A stretch of DNA of 64,000 nucleotides from Pachyseris speciosa (taxonomy: Eukaryota; Cnidaria; Anthozoa; Scleractinia; Pachyseridae), in assembly GCA_016490735.1 (NCBI GenBank), contig JAEMWC010000394.1:140001-204000 (forward strand). Direction: 5' to 3'. Positions within the stretch are counted from its first letter, which is position 1. Every line of letters starts with the position of its first letter. The translations under genes were made by a program, and so were the position numbers. This document shows, piece after piece, positions 29,836 through 39,029 of this stretch. The notes under the pieces are model-generated. The model was not told the origin of the DNA. It searched no databases and saw only the letters and a list, made by a program, of their open reading frames with translations.

Positions 29836-30620
29836 TTATAATTCTGTCTCTCTCAAGAATAACTCAATATACCAATCTATCCCATTCAAATCGACTGGAG
29901 CTCCAGAAGAGTCTGTGACATAAAAGCGTATTGAGCTGATATTATGTGTTGAGATATCATTCCATTTAAGAAAAAGAGGTTTGTAAGTGAAAGGTAAACT
30001 TCTGACTAGATTTGTGACTGGAATAACAGCGATTGTATTTGTGCTATTTCCATCAACAATGCTATCTGTCACCAAATCACAATTGATATAAATTTCATCT
30101 ACTCCTCTTGTAATATCAGGTAGATTTGTTCCATATTCTGTGACTGAAACTAATTTTGAATCGAAACCGATAAGTTTTCTGAAATCAAGATTTCTCAGAT
30201 CCACTCTATAGTTTTCATCAAGTTCAATCAAAATGCGATATGTTGACAAAACGAAATACATGTTAATACCATACTTGAATTTTGATTTGTCTGTTTCAGA
30301 TGGATTAAGTACATGGCTATTTTTACTCATATACTTATGAATGTAACTATTGATATCGTCGTATGAATACATCCCGTTAACGAATGTTATTGTTTCCCAG
30401 TTTACACCTTTGTCATAGCTGTATTTAATTTGATTATTCCAAAAAATATCTCTGATATTGTACCAACTGTATGTCATATTGATGGAATCCACAGCTATTT
30501 TATATTTTAAATTATTCTTTCATTTAATAGGTGTATTGAATCTTTTTTAAAATCATGACTCTTACTAACACCAAAGTTGTCTCTGTTTTTACTGTTGAAT
30601 CGTAATGAAATTTCTGTCAT
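29836..30620 (-). pseudogene. Candidate penton (single jelly-roll) protein, N-terminus frameshifted
   Basis: The main frame (29836-30492) starts inside the protein: MTYSWYNIRDIF, YSYDDINSYIHKYM, FRKLIGFD, TRGVDEIYINCDLV, IAVIPVTNLVRSLPFTY and GIDWYIELFLRE, a beta-rich pattern of minor capsid proteins. Upstream, in another frame, the ATG at 30620 opens MTEISLRFNSKNRDNFGVSK, a conserved start, with a frame change near 30,510. TATCTAATGTAAAATATATG precedes it. Expected at capsid vertices, where fibres attach. Confidence 0.7.
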
Positions 30621-30625
30621 ATATT

Positions 30626-31493
30626 TTACATTAGATATTTCATCATTATTTTATTTAGCTCACCGGTTTTCAGGATTCCCAGTCTGTTCAATGTATGCAA
30701 TATCTTTACAAACTCATTTTGAACGTTTTTGCTGTTGTTGCCGGCTGAAATAGATCCACCAAGCAACTGTAGTCTTGAAAGCATGTCACCCAAAAATGCA
30801 TCCCTTGAACCCATTGCACCTCTTCTCCTTCCCATGCCTGAACCAATAGTTGATGCACCTTCCTCAACGGCGCCAATTCTTTTTCGGTACTTTTGCATTA
30901 GTTTGATCCTTTGAGTCAATTCATATATCTTTTCTTTATTTTTATCCCTATTTGTTTTGGTTGTTGATAGATGAGCTTTTTGTCTTCCAAGTTTTTTGGT
31001 TATTTCACCAATATTTCTGTTATACTCATCGATGTCGATTGTACCATCCATTATCCTTTTTAAAATTGTTGTTGGAGGAGACAATTCATATTCCTGTAAT
31101 ACCTCAACCTCATCAAGTGAGAAACCTTTGTCAAGATTTGACTTATACTTTGGTTCTGTTTCAGTCATCATTTTAGGTTTGTAATCAATTGGTAATGTTG
31201 TTTTCAAAGGTACTGATTCAGGTAACGTGTTTAATAGCATAAGATCTTCAAAACCAGATGTCAAGGCTTTTTGATTTTTTTTCAACTGTTCAATAACTTC
31301 ATCCTGTTTTTTGTCAACACTTTCTTTCACACTCTTCTGGACATCAATAGAGGGTTTCAGCAATTCTGATGTTGTATCATATGCATCCTGTTTTCTGTAT
31401 TCATAAGTCTTGATAACATCACGAACTTCTCTTGTTTTGTTTCCAGCTTCAATTCCACTTTTAAGAAGCCTTTTCATTCGTTCTATATCCATA
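30626..31493 (-). CDS. Coiled-coil Polinton protein, unknown
   Basis: About 288 residues from the ATG at 31493, chosen because it lies in the TATATG context after the divergent promoter. Long charged helices occur (KPSIDVQKSVKESVDKKQDE, then RQKAHLSTTKTNRDKNKEKI, YELTQRIKLMQKYRKR). A GSGMGRRRGAMG patch is basic and glycine-rich, and could be a protease site of the GxG type, which is speculative. It starts back-to-back with the ATPase. A scaffold or minor virion protein is inferred. Confidence 0.65.
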
Positions 31494-31528
31494 TACAATT
31501 GTGTTAGACTAATCTAAACTATTTACAT
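31494..31528. promoter_or_regulatory. Divergent promoter between left and right arms
   Basis: About 35 bases separate two opposite starts. A TCTAA box is present on both strands: minus GTCTAAC (31503-31509), plus AATCTAAAC (31511-31519). Each lies 10-15 bases from its start, and the starts read TATATG or ACATATG. This matches the TCTA-type late promoter style described in virophages such as Mavirus. Confidence 0.65.
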
Positions 31529-32167
31529 ATGGAAATCCCTAATTATGATATTCAGGGTTTAAAGAATTCATTCAGACAGTTGTATCCGTATATGCCAAAA
31601 GATACATTTAGAATGTTATTAGCTGGTAATTCTGGATCTGGAAAGACAACATTGTTCATGCATCTGATTATGGAACCATTGGTTTATTATGATCAGATAC
31701 ATCTTTATGCAAAAAATTTAGATCAAGACAAATATCGATATCTTCGGAAAGTAATGGATGAAATAAGCAGTCACATTGGATATCCTGCCTTGGTTTGCAG
31801 TCAAGAAGAGATATTGCCAGTTGAACAAATAAAAGACACAGATTTGCAGCGATTGGTTGTTTTTGATGATTTCGTGACTGACAAGAAACAAGATCAAATC
31901 ATAAGCTATTTCATTCAGGGGAGACATAAGAACTGTTCAGTCATATATCTCACACAATCATTCTATGGCTGTCCAAAATCAATCAGATTGAATTGCAGCC
32001 ACTTTTGCCTCTATGATTTCCCATCATCAAGAGAAAGGAATCTGATTGCACAGGAGCTTGGAATCGACAAGAAGAAATACATTGAAGCAACCAAAAAACC
32101 ATATTCCTTCTGTTATGTCGACAAGCCGATGAAGACAATCAAGAGGAATTTTTATGGTGTTGTTTAA
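31529..32167 (+). CDS. Packaging ATPase (FtsK-HerA / A32-like)
   Basis: 212 residues, full length for Polinton ATPases. Walker A is LLAGNSGSGKTTL (about residues 30-42). Walker B is LVVFDDF (about 108-114). A sensor/arginine region SVIYLTQSFYGCPKSIRLN follows (about 137-155), then RERNLIAQELGI. It pumps genomic DNA into the capsid. The frame is unbroken, and the promoter box lies 12 bases ahead. Confidence 0.95.
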   Translation: MEIPNYDIQGLKNSFRQLYPYMPKDTFRMLLAGNSGSGKTTLFMHLIMEPLVYYDQIHLYAKNLDQDKYRYLRKVMDEISSHIGYPALVCSQEEILPVEQIKDTDLQRLVVFDDFVTDKKQDQIISYFIQGRHKNCSVIYLTQSFYGCPKSIRLNCSHFCLYDFPSSRERNLIAQELGIDKKKYIEATKKPYSFCYVDKPMKTIKRNFYGVV

Positions 32168-32183
32168 TCTAATCTAATATTAT

Positions 32184-32429
32184 ATGGCAATCAATAATTT
32201 CCAAGATGTTGAAAAACAGGAGAATCCAAAAACAGAAAGAATCGAAAAATTAATCAATCCTTCTAATGTTGAAACACCATTTGAAATCGCTGAAAAAATC
32301 AAAATGGAAGTATACAGGAGGACACAAAAAGTATTTAAAAACAATAAGAGACTACCTGTCATCTATGAAACCATACCACCTGAATTCTTTGAACATGATG
32401 ATGACAGCAGTAGTGATGAAGAAGATTAA
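32184..32429 (+). CDS. Small acidic-tailed protein, unknown
   Basis: 81 residues. Charged throughout, with PFEIAEKIKMEVYRRTQKVF in the middle and a C-terminal acidic run (EHDDDSSSDEED). Two TCTAAT boxes lie at 32168-32177, before TATATG. It lies between the ATPase and the first fibre gene. Function not recognised; the acidic tail could bind a basic partner. Confidence 0.65.
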   Translation: MAINNFQDVEKQENPKTERIEKLINPSNVETPFEIAEKIKMEVYRRTQKVFKNNKRLPVIYETIPPEFFEHDDDSSSDEED

Positions 32430-32446
32430 TCTAACAAGATTGTATA

Positions 32447-35400
32447 ATGGGAGTTTTTAATGCTCAAATAAATCAAGATAAAACAGAAACTGGAACTGGT
32501 GAAAGAGGCCCAGCTGGTCCAATTGGTCCCAAAGGTGAAAAAGGTGATAGAGGTCCAAAAGGTAATACAGGTGCAATTGGTCCAAAAGGAGCTACTAGAG
32601 CTGTTGGTCCCAAAGGTGATGGATTCAAATTAACACAAGATGGTAATTATGACATTGAAAACAAAAAAATTAGTAATGTAGCAGACCCAACTTCTGACAA
32701 AGATGCCACCAATGTGAGATATGTCAACGATGCTGTTTTATCAATTGAAGGAACACGTGTTAATCCATTTAAATTTCTTCTTGAAGATGTATCAAAAACA
32801 ACTATTCTTAGAAATGCGAATAATCTACAATTAGAAGTCTATAATAAAAGCCCTTACTCAATAAATAAAAAAGCCTTGTCTTTTGTTATTCCTTCTGCTG
32901 GTCTTACAACTGTTCTTCGTTTTGATTTGTCACAATTCGAAGTTTCAAAGTACACTTTAGTTGTTGAGTTTTATACTGATGGTAATCGAAACAATGCAAC
33001 AGTTGATGATGATGTTTTGTCATCAAATTTAATTGAAAGAAAGGATTCAATAAAAAGAGCATTTCCAAAGACTCATCTTGTTGATGGTTATCTCAAGAGA
33101 ATATTCTTCCTTGAAAAAACAAGTCATGGTTCCACATCAATGGAGTTATTGTTGATCTCACCATATTCATCAAATAATAAAAAACATTATGTTATAGTTT
33201 ATGGTGTTTACGGATTTTCAAATATCATTTTATCACATATTCACGATCCTGTTTTTGAAATTGAAAATGGTAATGTTGCATTTGGTGGTAAAATTGACAT
33301 GAAATTAAACAAAATCATCAACCTGCAGGATAACCCCTCAAACCCACAAGACGCTGTAAACAAATCTTACGTTGATAATAAAACAGCTGATTTCCTTAAT
33401 AAAAACACTGGTGGTGTAATTTATGCACCTGTCAGCATGAATAGAAATGATCTGTTTGGCATACCAGATAACCCAAGATTCGGTTATTCAGCTGTAAATA
33501 GAAACTATGTGAACAATAATTTTTTGAAACTAAATGGAAGCGTTGCGATGACTTCTGATTTGAATCTTGGAGGTAACAAATTGACTAATGTATCAACACC
33601 AACTGCAAACGATGATACAGCCACAAAGGGGTATGTTGATACTGAAATTGCTGGTATTGCTGGCATTGATGTTTCTCCATTTCTTAAAAAAGATGGAAGT
33701 GTTGTAATGACTGGTGATCTTGACATGGGTGACAATAAAATAACAAATGTTGGATCTCCAAACTCTGATAAAGATTCTGCCAACAAAAAGTATGTTGATG
33801 ACCTTGTTCTTTCAGTATCTGGTACTCAACGCAACCCATTCGCTTTTCTGTTGAAAGATATTTCCAAGTCAACAGGGACACAAAATGTTAATAGCCTCCA
33901 AATTGAAGATTTTAACAGATCACCATATCATATCAACAAGTCATCATTGTCTTTTTTGATTCCAACAAGTGGCAGATTTACATCCAAAATTCGTTTTAAT
34001 GTGACATCATTGAGAAATGGACTGTATACATTTGTCACAGAGTTTTACTCACCATCAGACCCACACCAAGTCACAATTGGGCTTGATCTTCGCACATTGA
34101 ACATACGTGAAGCCGGACAACCGTTTCAACAACCTTTTCTTAGAACCCAGCATGTTGATGGTTATATGAAGAAGGTTTTCCAAATCGAAAAAACTGGTGG
34201 TGGTCAAGCGTCAATTGAGGTTATACTTTTAGCCACAGCTCCATCTATTAACATCAAAACACATATCATCGTTTATGGGGTATATGGCTATCATACCAAT
34301 TTATATTACTTTGTTCATGACCCAGCTTATGAAATTAAAAACGGTCAAATTGCGTTTGGTGGTAATGTTGACATGAAATTGAACAAGATCATCAACCTAC
34401 AGGATAACCCCTCAAACCCACAAGATGCTGTAAACAAAAGTTATGTAGACCAGAGGTTGCAACCAAACTCGATACGATTGCACAACAAAATCTAAATATG
34501 AACAACAATGCCATTACTGATCTTGCTCCACCTGTCAACGCAGACGATGTGGCGACAAAAAGGTATACTGACGAATATTTTCTTCGACGAGACGGTTCGA
34601 CTGCGATGTATGGAAATTTGTCGATGGGTGGAAATAAAATGACGAATTTAGCGGACGTGGTGAATGAAACTGATGCAGTGAACTTTAGAGTTTTAAATCG
34701 AGCTTCACAAACTATCAGAGCAAACACTTTATTATTGAATGGAACAAATGCGATGGCAGCGGATATGAAACTTGGAGGGCATAAAATCATTGACTTAAAA
34801 GAAGGAACAAATAAAACCGATGCCGTAAATTTAGATCAATTAGAAAAAAGTCATATTTCATCTGCTTCTCATCCAAAGAATGCTTTCAAATATTTGATGA
34901 ATGATATCGATGAAATTAGCACTGAATATGGCTTGACAGTTAATGGATATGTCAATTTACCTCGTTCACCACATTTGATTTCAAAAAAGGTCATTGATGT
35001 AGACTTGAATAAAGAAGCTAATCATATTTACAGAGCTAGAATTGGTTTCAATATGTACACAATAAAAGACGGAAAATACACTTTCATTCTTGAATGGCTA
35101 TTTCCTGATTATGAAGGAATGAGTCTTAGTAGTGTAACATTCAGTGCAACTGGTGGAATTACAATTCATAAAACTGTAGGGAGAAAATTTGATAACAGAA
35201 ATGAAGATCATTCGAGATATTTATTATGGATTGAAAAACCTTCAGTAAGTTCACCACCTGAATATTTATATTGTACAATACATATTAATGCCAACCCAAC
35301 TTATCCAAATAAGTACAAAGTTCATTGTATTGCATATGGTATTGATTTTGAAGCTGTAGACGTTCCATCAAGTGTTTACGACTTCTCTGAACCTTTCAAA

Positions 35401-36093
35401 ATCGTTAATGAGGAAATACAATTACAAACTGATTTAGATTTGAATGGTTTTGATGTGAAAGAAAATGAAAATTGGTTGTTTGGTGGAGACAATGGTGAAT
35501 TGACAATGCTGAATAATATTAATATGAACACTTATCTGATAAAAGAGGCTAAACTTGGTGGTGATTTAAATCTGAATGGCTATAGAATTCATAATAATAG
35601 TTTGAATCTATTTCGTTCAAGCGTTACAGGTGTAATTATGGAAACAGCTTTCGATTTGGGTGGATTTGCTCTTTACAGGCCGAAATTAGGAGGTGATCTA
35701 AATTTGAATGGGAATGGAATAATCGGTCAAATACAATATTTAAATTGCTCTGTCAAGGCAAAAAGAGGACATAATAAGAATGCTTTAAAGCCTGTATTGA
35801 TAAATGGCTCTGATTTTTTAGTCATTCATAACAATAACTTTTATATTAAGAAAATGTATATCATACAAGGAACAAAACCCGGAATATTTTATTTCAAGAC
35901 AAAAGCTGAAGGTGGTGGGCCTTTGCCATTACCAGCAACTGTTTATGAACACAGACAATCTTCTTTAAGTAGAAACATCACAACGGTCAACATCAACAAA
36001 TCATTATCGAGAGGCTATTTAATCATTGATTATTCACATCCTAATACAGGTGCATTTGATACAACATTCACACTTGAAGTGGTCATGAATTAA
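32447..36093 (+). CDS. Collagen-stalked, phage-tail-fibre-like protein (one frame change)
   Basis: Two frames meet at about 34,453, so the gene is best read as one product of about 1,215 residues. The first 60 residues carry Gly-X-Y triplets (GERGPAGPIGPKGEKGDRG). Then come about nine repeats of a tail-fibre motif: NKISNVADPTSDKDA-type, then Y(V/T)(D/N). Three copies of a beta-rich block of about 140 residues start with NPFKFLLEDVSK, NPFAFLLKDISK and NAFKYLMNDIDE. The second frame starts MNNNAITDLAPPVNADDVAT at 34498. The boxed start TAATCTAAC...ATAATGG is the same as elsewhere. Likely a trimeric fibre for host-cell attachment. Confidence 0.8.
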
Positions 36094-36110
36094 TCTAAAT
36101 TAATATTATA

Positions 36111-37172
36111 ATGGGAGTTTTTAATTCTCCACAAAATCAAGATAATAAAGGTGATACTGGTGCAATTGGTCCTAAAGGTGATAAAGGTGATAGAGGTCTA
36201 ATTGGTCCAAAAGGTGATAAAGGTGATACTGGTGCAATTGGTCCTAAAGGTGATAAAGGTGATAGAGGTCTAATTGGTCCAAAAGGTGATAAAGGTGATG
36301 GATTTACATTAACACAAGATGGCCACTATGATCTTGGAAACAACAAGAAATTGATAAATGTTGATGAAGAAACTGATGATAATGATTGTGTCACAAAAAA
36401 ACAACTTGATCTGAAGTTAGATAGAGCTACTTTTGTTATTTCCAACTCTCTTCCTGGTGTACCAGTCCTTGATGGAATTTCTATTGCTCTCATCCCAGCT
36501 CTCTCTGTTTTAACATCTGATACAAACGATAGAGTCTCAAGATGGGTTGATCCTGTCAATAATATATCTTTCACACAAACTGATAATTCCAAAAAACCTC
36601 TGCTGTTAAGAGATTCAAATAAAAAGAGATTCTTTCTGCGATTCGATGGGACTGATGACTACTTGAGAATAAATTCATTTGATGTATCCAAAGTTGCTGG
36701 ACCAAATGGGAATACATGCACAGTAATTATGGTTGTCAATACAAAACAAGTGAAGAAACAATCTCAATTTCAATGGAGGCAGGCTAATATTCGATTTGGT
36801 GTTCATTTTCCTTGGAATAATGGGACTGTTTGGGTTGATTTTGGTACTCTCTCAGGTGGAAGACTTGCTGCTCTTTCTTTGTCTGATCTGACTGGTAATA
36901 TTGAGGTTTGGACAATAAGAGTGAATGGACAAAATATGGAACTATTTAGAGGTATTTCATCAATGACTCCTGTTGGAACAGAAACAATCTCAGCAACACT
37001 GTCAGGAAATCCACAAAAAATGTTCGTTGGATGTCAAGTTGATAATGATGATGGTACTGCAGTCAATTTTTCTGAAATGGATCTGTACGCTTTTTCTGTT
37101 TGGCAGAAATCTCTGTCTAATGATGAATTAAAAAATATGTTCCGTTTCCTTGAAGATTATTTCGATCTTTGA
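36111..37172 (+). CDS. Collagen-stalked protein with laminin-G/lectin-like head
   Basis: 353 residues. It starts MGVFNSPQNQD, matching MGVFNAQINQD of the other fibre gene. Next come 17 Gly-X-Y triplets, made by an exact 72-bp duplication, then GDGFTLTQDGHYDL, also shared. From about residue 105 onward the C-terminal 245 residues resemble a concanavalin/LamG-type jelly roll (FFLRFDGTDDYLRI, TVIMVVNTKQ, FSEMDLYAFSVWQKSL, LSNDELKNMFRFLEDYF). It likely binds surface glycans. The TAATCTAAAT box lies just ahead of the ATG at 36111. Unbroken. Confidence 0.78.
   Translation: MGVFNSPQNQDNKGDTGAIGPKGDKGDRGLIGPKGDKGDTGAIGPKGDKGDRGLIGPKGDKGDGFTLTQDGHYDLGNNKKLINVDEETDDNDCVTKKQLDLKLDRATFVISNSLPGVPVLDGISIALIPALSVLTSDTNDRVSRWVDPVNNISFTQTDNSKKPLLLRDSNKKRFFLRFDGTDDYLRINSFDVSKVAGPNGNTCTVIMVVNTKQVKKQSQFQWRQANIRFGVHFPWNNGTVWVDFGTLSGGRLAALSLSDLTGNIEVWTIRVNGQNMELFRGISSMTPVGTETISATLSGNPQKMFVGCQVDNDDGTAVNFSEMDLYAFSVWQKSLSNDELKNMFRFLEDYFDL
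36150..36293 (+). repeat. Exact 72-bp duplication coding for collagen triplets
   Basis: 36150-36221 and 36222-36293 are identical (24 codons each, starting GGTGATACTGGTGCAATT). It lengthens the stalk without breaking the frame. Perfect identity implies a recent event or strand-slippage control of stalk length. Confidence 0.92.
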
Positions 37173-37190
37173 ATTATGTAATCAATTATT

Positions 37191-37610
37191 ATGAAGCAGA
37201 TTATAAGATTTGTACGATGGTTCATTCGGGATGCTGAACGGAAAAACCCTGGTGTTGATAAGAGGATTTTGAAATCAGCTTTGGTTTACCAGTTTCTATA
37301 TCACAAACATTTCAACAAATATATTGAAGTGAGAGATATTATCCAGGAGCACATAGGCATTGGGTTGATTGGTTACGGTGATGGCCGCTTGACACATTTG
37401 TTGGAGCATACTCTTGGATGGATTGACGTGTTACAAACGCATGCAATATTACACGATGCTTTCGGCAGATTCTATGTCAAACATGGTCTTGATAGAGGAT
37501 ATTCTTATGCTTTTCCATGTTTCTTATCGACTAAATTAAGTAAGTTATCTCCTCTGAGTGGCCAGATCTCTGGAATACTTTATTGCATATTCAAGAGAAT
37601 CATTATGTAA
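37191..37610 (+). CDS. Unknown Polinton protein with His-rich conserved core
   Basis: 139 residues. The first 40 are basic and helical (IIRFVRWFIRDAERK). The core GDGRLTHLLEHTLGWIDVLQ and HAILHDAFGRFYVKHGLDRG holds several His/Asp positions, then SYAFPCFLS and PLSGQISGILYCIF at the end. The pattern suggests a small enzyme or lipid-acting protein, but no known family is matched. It follows the lectin gene after 18 bases and lacks the TCTA box. Confidence 0.55.
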   Translation: MKQIIRFVRWFIRDAERKNPGVDKRILKSALVYQFLYHKHFNKYIEVRDIIQEHIGIGLIGYGDGRLTHLLEHTLGWIDVLQTHAILHDAFGRFYVKHGLDRGYSYAFPCFLSTKLSKLSPLSGQISGILYCIFKRIIM

Positions 37611-37619
37611 AAGATATAT

Positions 37620-38159
37620 ATGAAAGAGCGAAAAAGCATATTCAACTGGAATCATATTTCAGATGAATTAACAGAAGATCAGGTAAATGAATTAAAATCC
37701 TATTACCGAACATATCACAGAAAGTGTTGGGCTCATAAACAGGCGGTTAAACGGTTCAAAAAATGGAAATTACTTGGGAACTCATTGTCCATCATCTTTG
37801 CAACTGGAGGTCTCGCCACAAGCGTTGCAACAGGTGGTGTTAGTTTGGTAGCCATCAGTACAGCAGCACTTTTGATACAAGGGTGGATGAAGCATAAAAA
37901 CCTAGATTTGAAAATCCAGAATTGCACATATGCTTATCAAAGCTATCAACATCTACTCAATTCAATAAAAGACAAGTTGAGAAGTGGTGATTTTGATGCT
38001 TCAAGTATACAAATCTCAATGAAGAATATCGATGATTATGTGACTGACAATAGTCCAATTATTGATAAGTACCTACAGAAATATGATGAAAAAATTCACT
38101 GCTTGATAATACGAATAATCTTATCAAATCTCAACAATAGAATCTCAACCCAATATTGA
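37620..38159 (+). CDS. Membrane protein with glycine-rich hydrophobic core, unknown
   Basis: 179 residues. The N-terminal half is charged (TEDQVNELKSYYRTYHRKCW). About residues 55-95 form a hydrophobic Gly/Ala/Thr-rich stretch (LLGNSLSIIFATGGLATSVA, then TGGVSLVAISTAALLIQGW), long enough for one or two membrane spans. The tail is helical (CTYAYQSYQHLLNSIKDKL). It could act at membranes during entry or exit. Its 3' end overlaps the convergent VLTF3-like gene by 64 bases. Confidence 0.6.
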   Translation: MKERKSIFNWNHISDELTEDQVNELKSYYRTYHRKCWAHKQAVKRFKKWKLLGNSLSIIFATGGLATSVATGGVSLVAISTAALLIQGWMKHKNLDLKIQNCTYAYQSYQHLLNSIKDKLRSGDFDASSIQISMKNIDDYVTDNSPIIDKYLQKYDEKIHCLIIRIILSNLNNRISTQY

Positions 38160-38659
38160 TCATAAAATCCAAGCGTCTTTTTTAATCTAGTAACTATTAT
38201 TTCATCAAATGGAAGATCAAGCATTAAAAATATTTGCTTAAGCATAAATTTAGTGCTAATCATTCTTTTTCGATTCTTATTTACCAAGGGAAGCACTTTG
38301 TCTATCTCTTCGAATATTTTCAATATTTTACCCTTATCTTTTACTGAAATTTGAAGTCCATTCTTGCGACATATACCATTTATCACATTTTCAATATGGT
38401 ACTTCCGATGATACACAGATTTCCGCTTTATTTTATACATATTATTATGAAAGTCAACGTACTCTTTACAATAATCATAACCATGGACTGAACCACAATT
38501 TAGACAAACATTTTCACCATTATCATTAAATAATTCCTGTTTATCACAGCAAGGTGCTTTCACACTTTTAACAACTTTGACCAATAGCTGATCACAAAAA
38601 TAACATGACAATTCTCCCATATTTTCCAATTCATTGTGAATTACTGAATTACAACTCAT
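38096..38659 (-). CDS. VLTF3/TFIIB-like zinc protein
   Basis: About 187 residues from the ATG at 38659. The N-terminus holds CYFCDQ, a CC pair and CLNCGSVHG, a zinc ribbon of the TFIIB/VLTF3 kind. Then YHRKYHIENVINGICRKNG and long helices ending VTRLKKTLGFYDQYWVEIL, resembling viral late transcription factor 3. It probably activates late genes, which would fit the TCTAA boxes before structural genes. It is the only right-end gene on the minus strand and converges on the membrane-protein gene. Confidence 0.65.
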   Translation of the reverse strand: MSCNSVIHNELENMGELSCYFCDQLLVKVVKSVKAPCCDKQELFNDNGENVCLNCGSVHGYDYCKEYVDFHNNMYKIKRKSVYHRKYHIENVINGICRKNGLQISVKDKGKILKIFEEIDKVLPLVNKNRKRMISTKFMLKQIFLMLDLPFDEIIVTRLKKTLGFYDQYWVEILLLRFDKIIRIIKQ

Positions 38660-38724
38660 TTCTATACTATTATATGAGATTTTATTTTTATGTAACAATC
38701 GGATGGTTCCACGTGAGAAATAAT

Positions 38725-39023
38725 AGCTATAGGCGATGACTCATTCCCTGTTTTCCGAGAATGTCACGCTTGGTGATTTTTCCGAGAATGTCACGCATTT
38801 TATGAAGTGTGCTGACCTTGGTTCCATCAGATTGAACAACTATAGATTCCATCAAATTAAATAACTATATATTCCATCAAATTAAATAACTATATATTCC
38901 ATCAAATTAAATAACTATATATTCCATCAAATTAAATAACTATATATTCCAGAATACGAGACTAGAATAGTGTTTGGGGAAAACGAAGTCAATTGATTTC
39001 GTACCCCCAAACACTATACTACT
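38725..39023. repeat. Polinton right terminal inverted repeat (299 bp)
   Basis: Reverse-complementary to the left TIR except for about two substitutions and one missing 25-bp unit (five copies here versus six). It ends CACTATACTACT. The exact 25-base length difference points to slippage or unequal replication within the tandem units. Confidence 0.95.
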
Positions 39024-39029
39024 TATATA
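39024..39029. repeat. Polinton target-site duplication, right (TATATA)
   Basis: It directly repeats the six bases before the left end (18754-18759). Confidence 0.92.

Larger units (their letters stand above)
18760..39023. mobile_element. Polinton/Maverick element, full length (20,264 bp), adintovirus-like
   Basis: It begins AGTAGTATAGTG and ends CACTATACTACT, giving the expected AG...CT ends. It is flanked by TATATA on both sides, with TIRs of 324 and 299 bp. Contents: protein-primed PolB, chromodomain integrase, FtsK/HerA-type packaging ATPase, adenain-like protease, capsid and penton candidates, PLA2, fibre proteins. Most left-arm genes face left, the right-arm genes face right, and one gene is convergent at the right end. 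It sits inside the ORF of Penelope copy 4. Multiple left-arm frame breaks make it a non-autonomous endogenous copy as read. Confidence 0.97.

Noticed and set aside
32447..36093. Phage-like fibre gene as evidence of a bacterial prophage or contamination
   Set aside because: It lies between a Polinton ATPase and the Polinton TIR, shares their AT-rich style and promoter boxes, and the element has an exact host target duplication.
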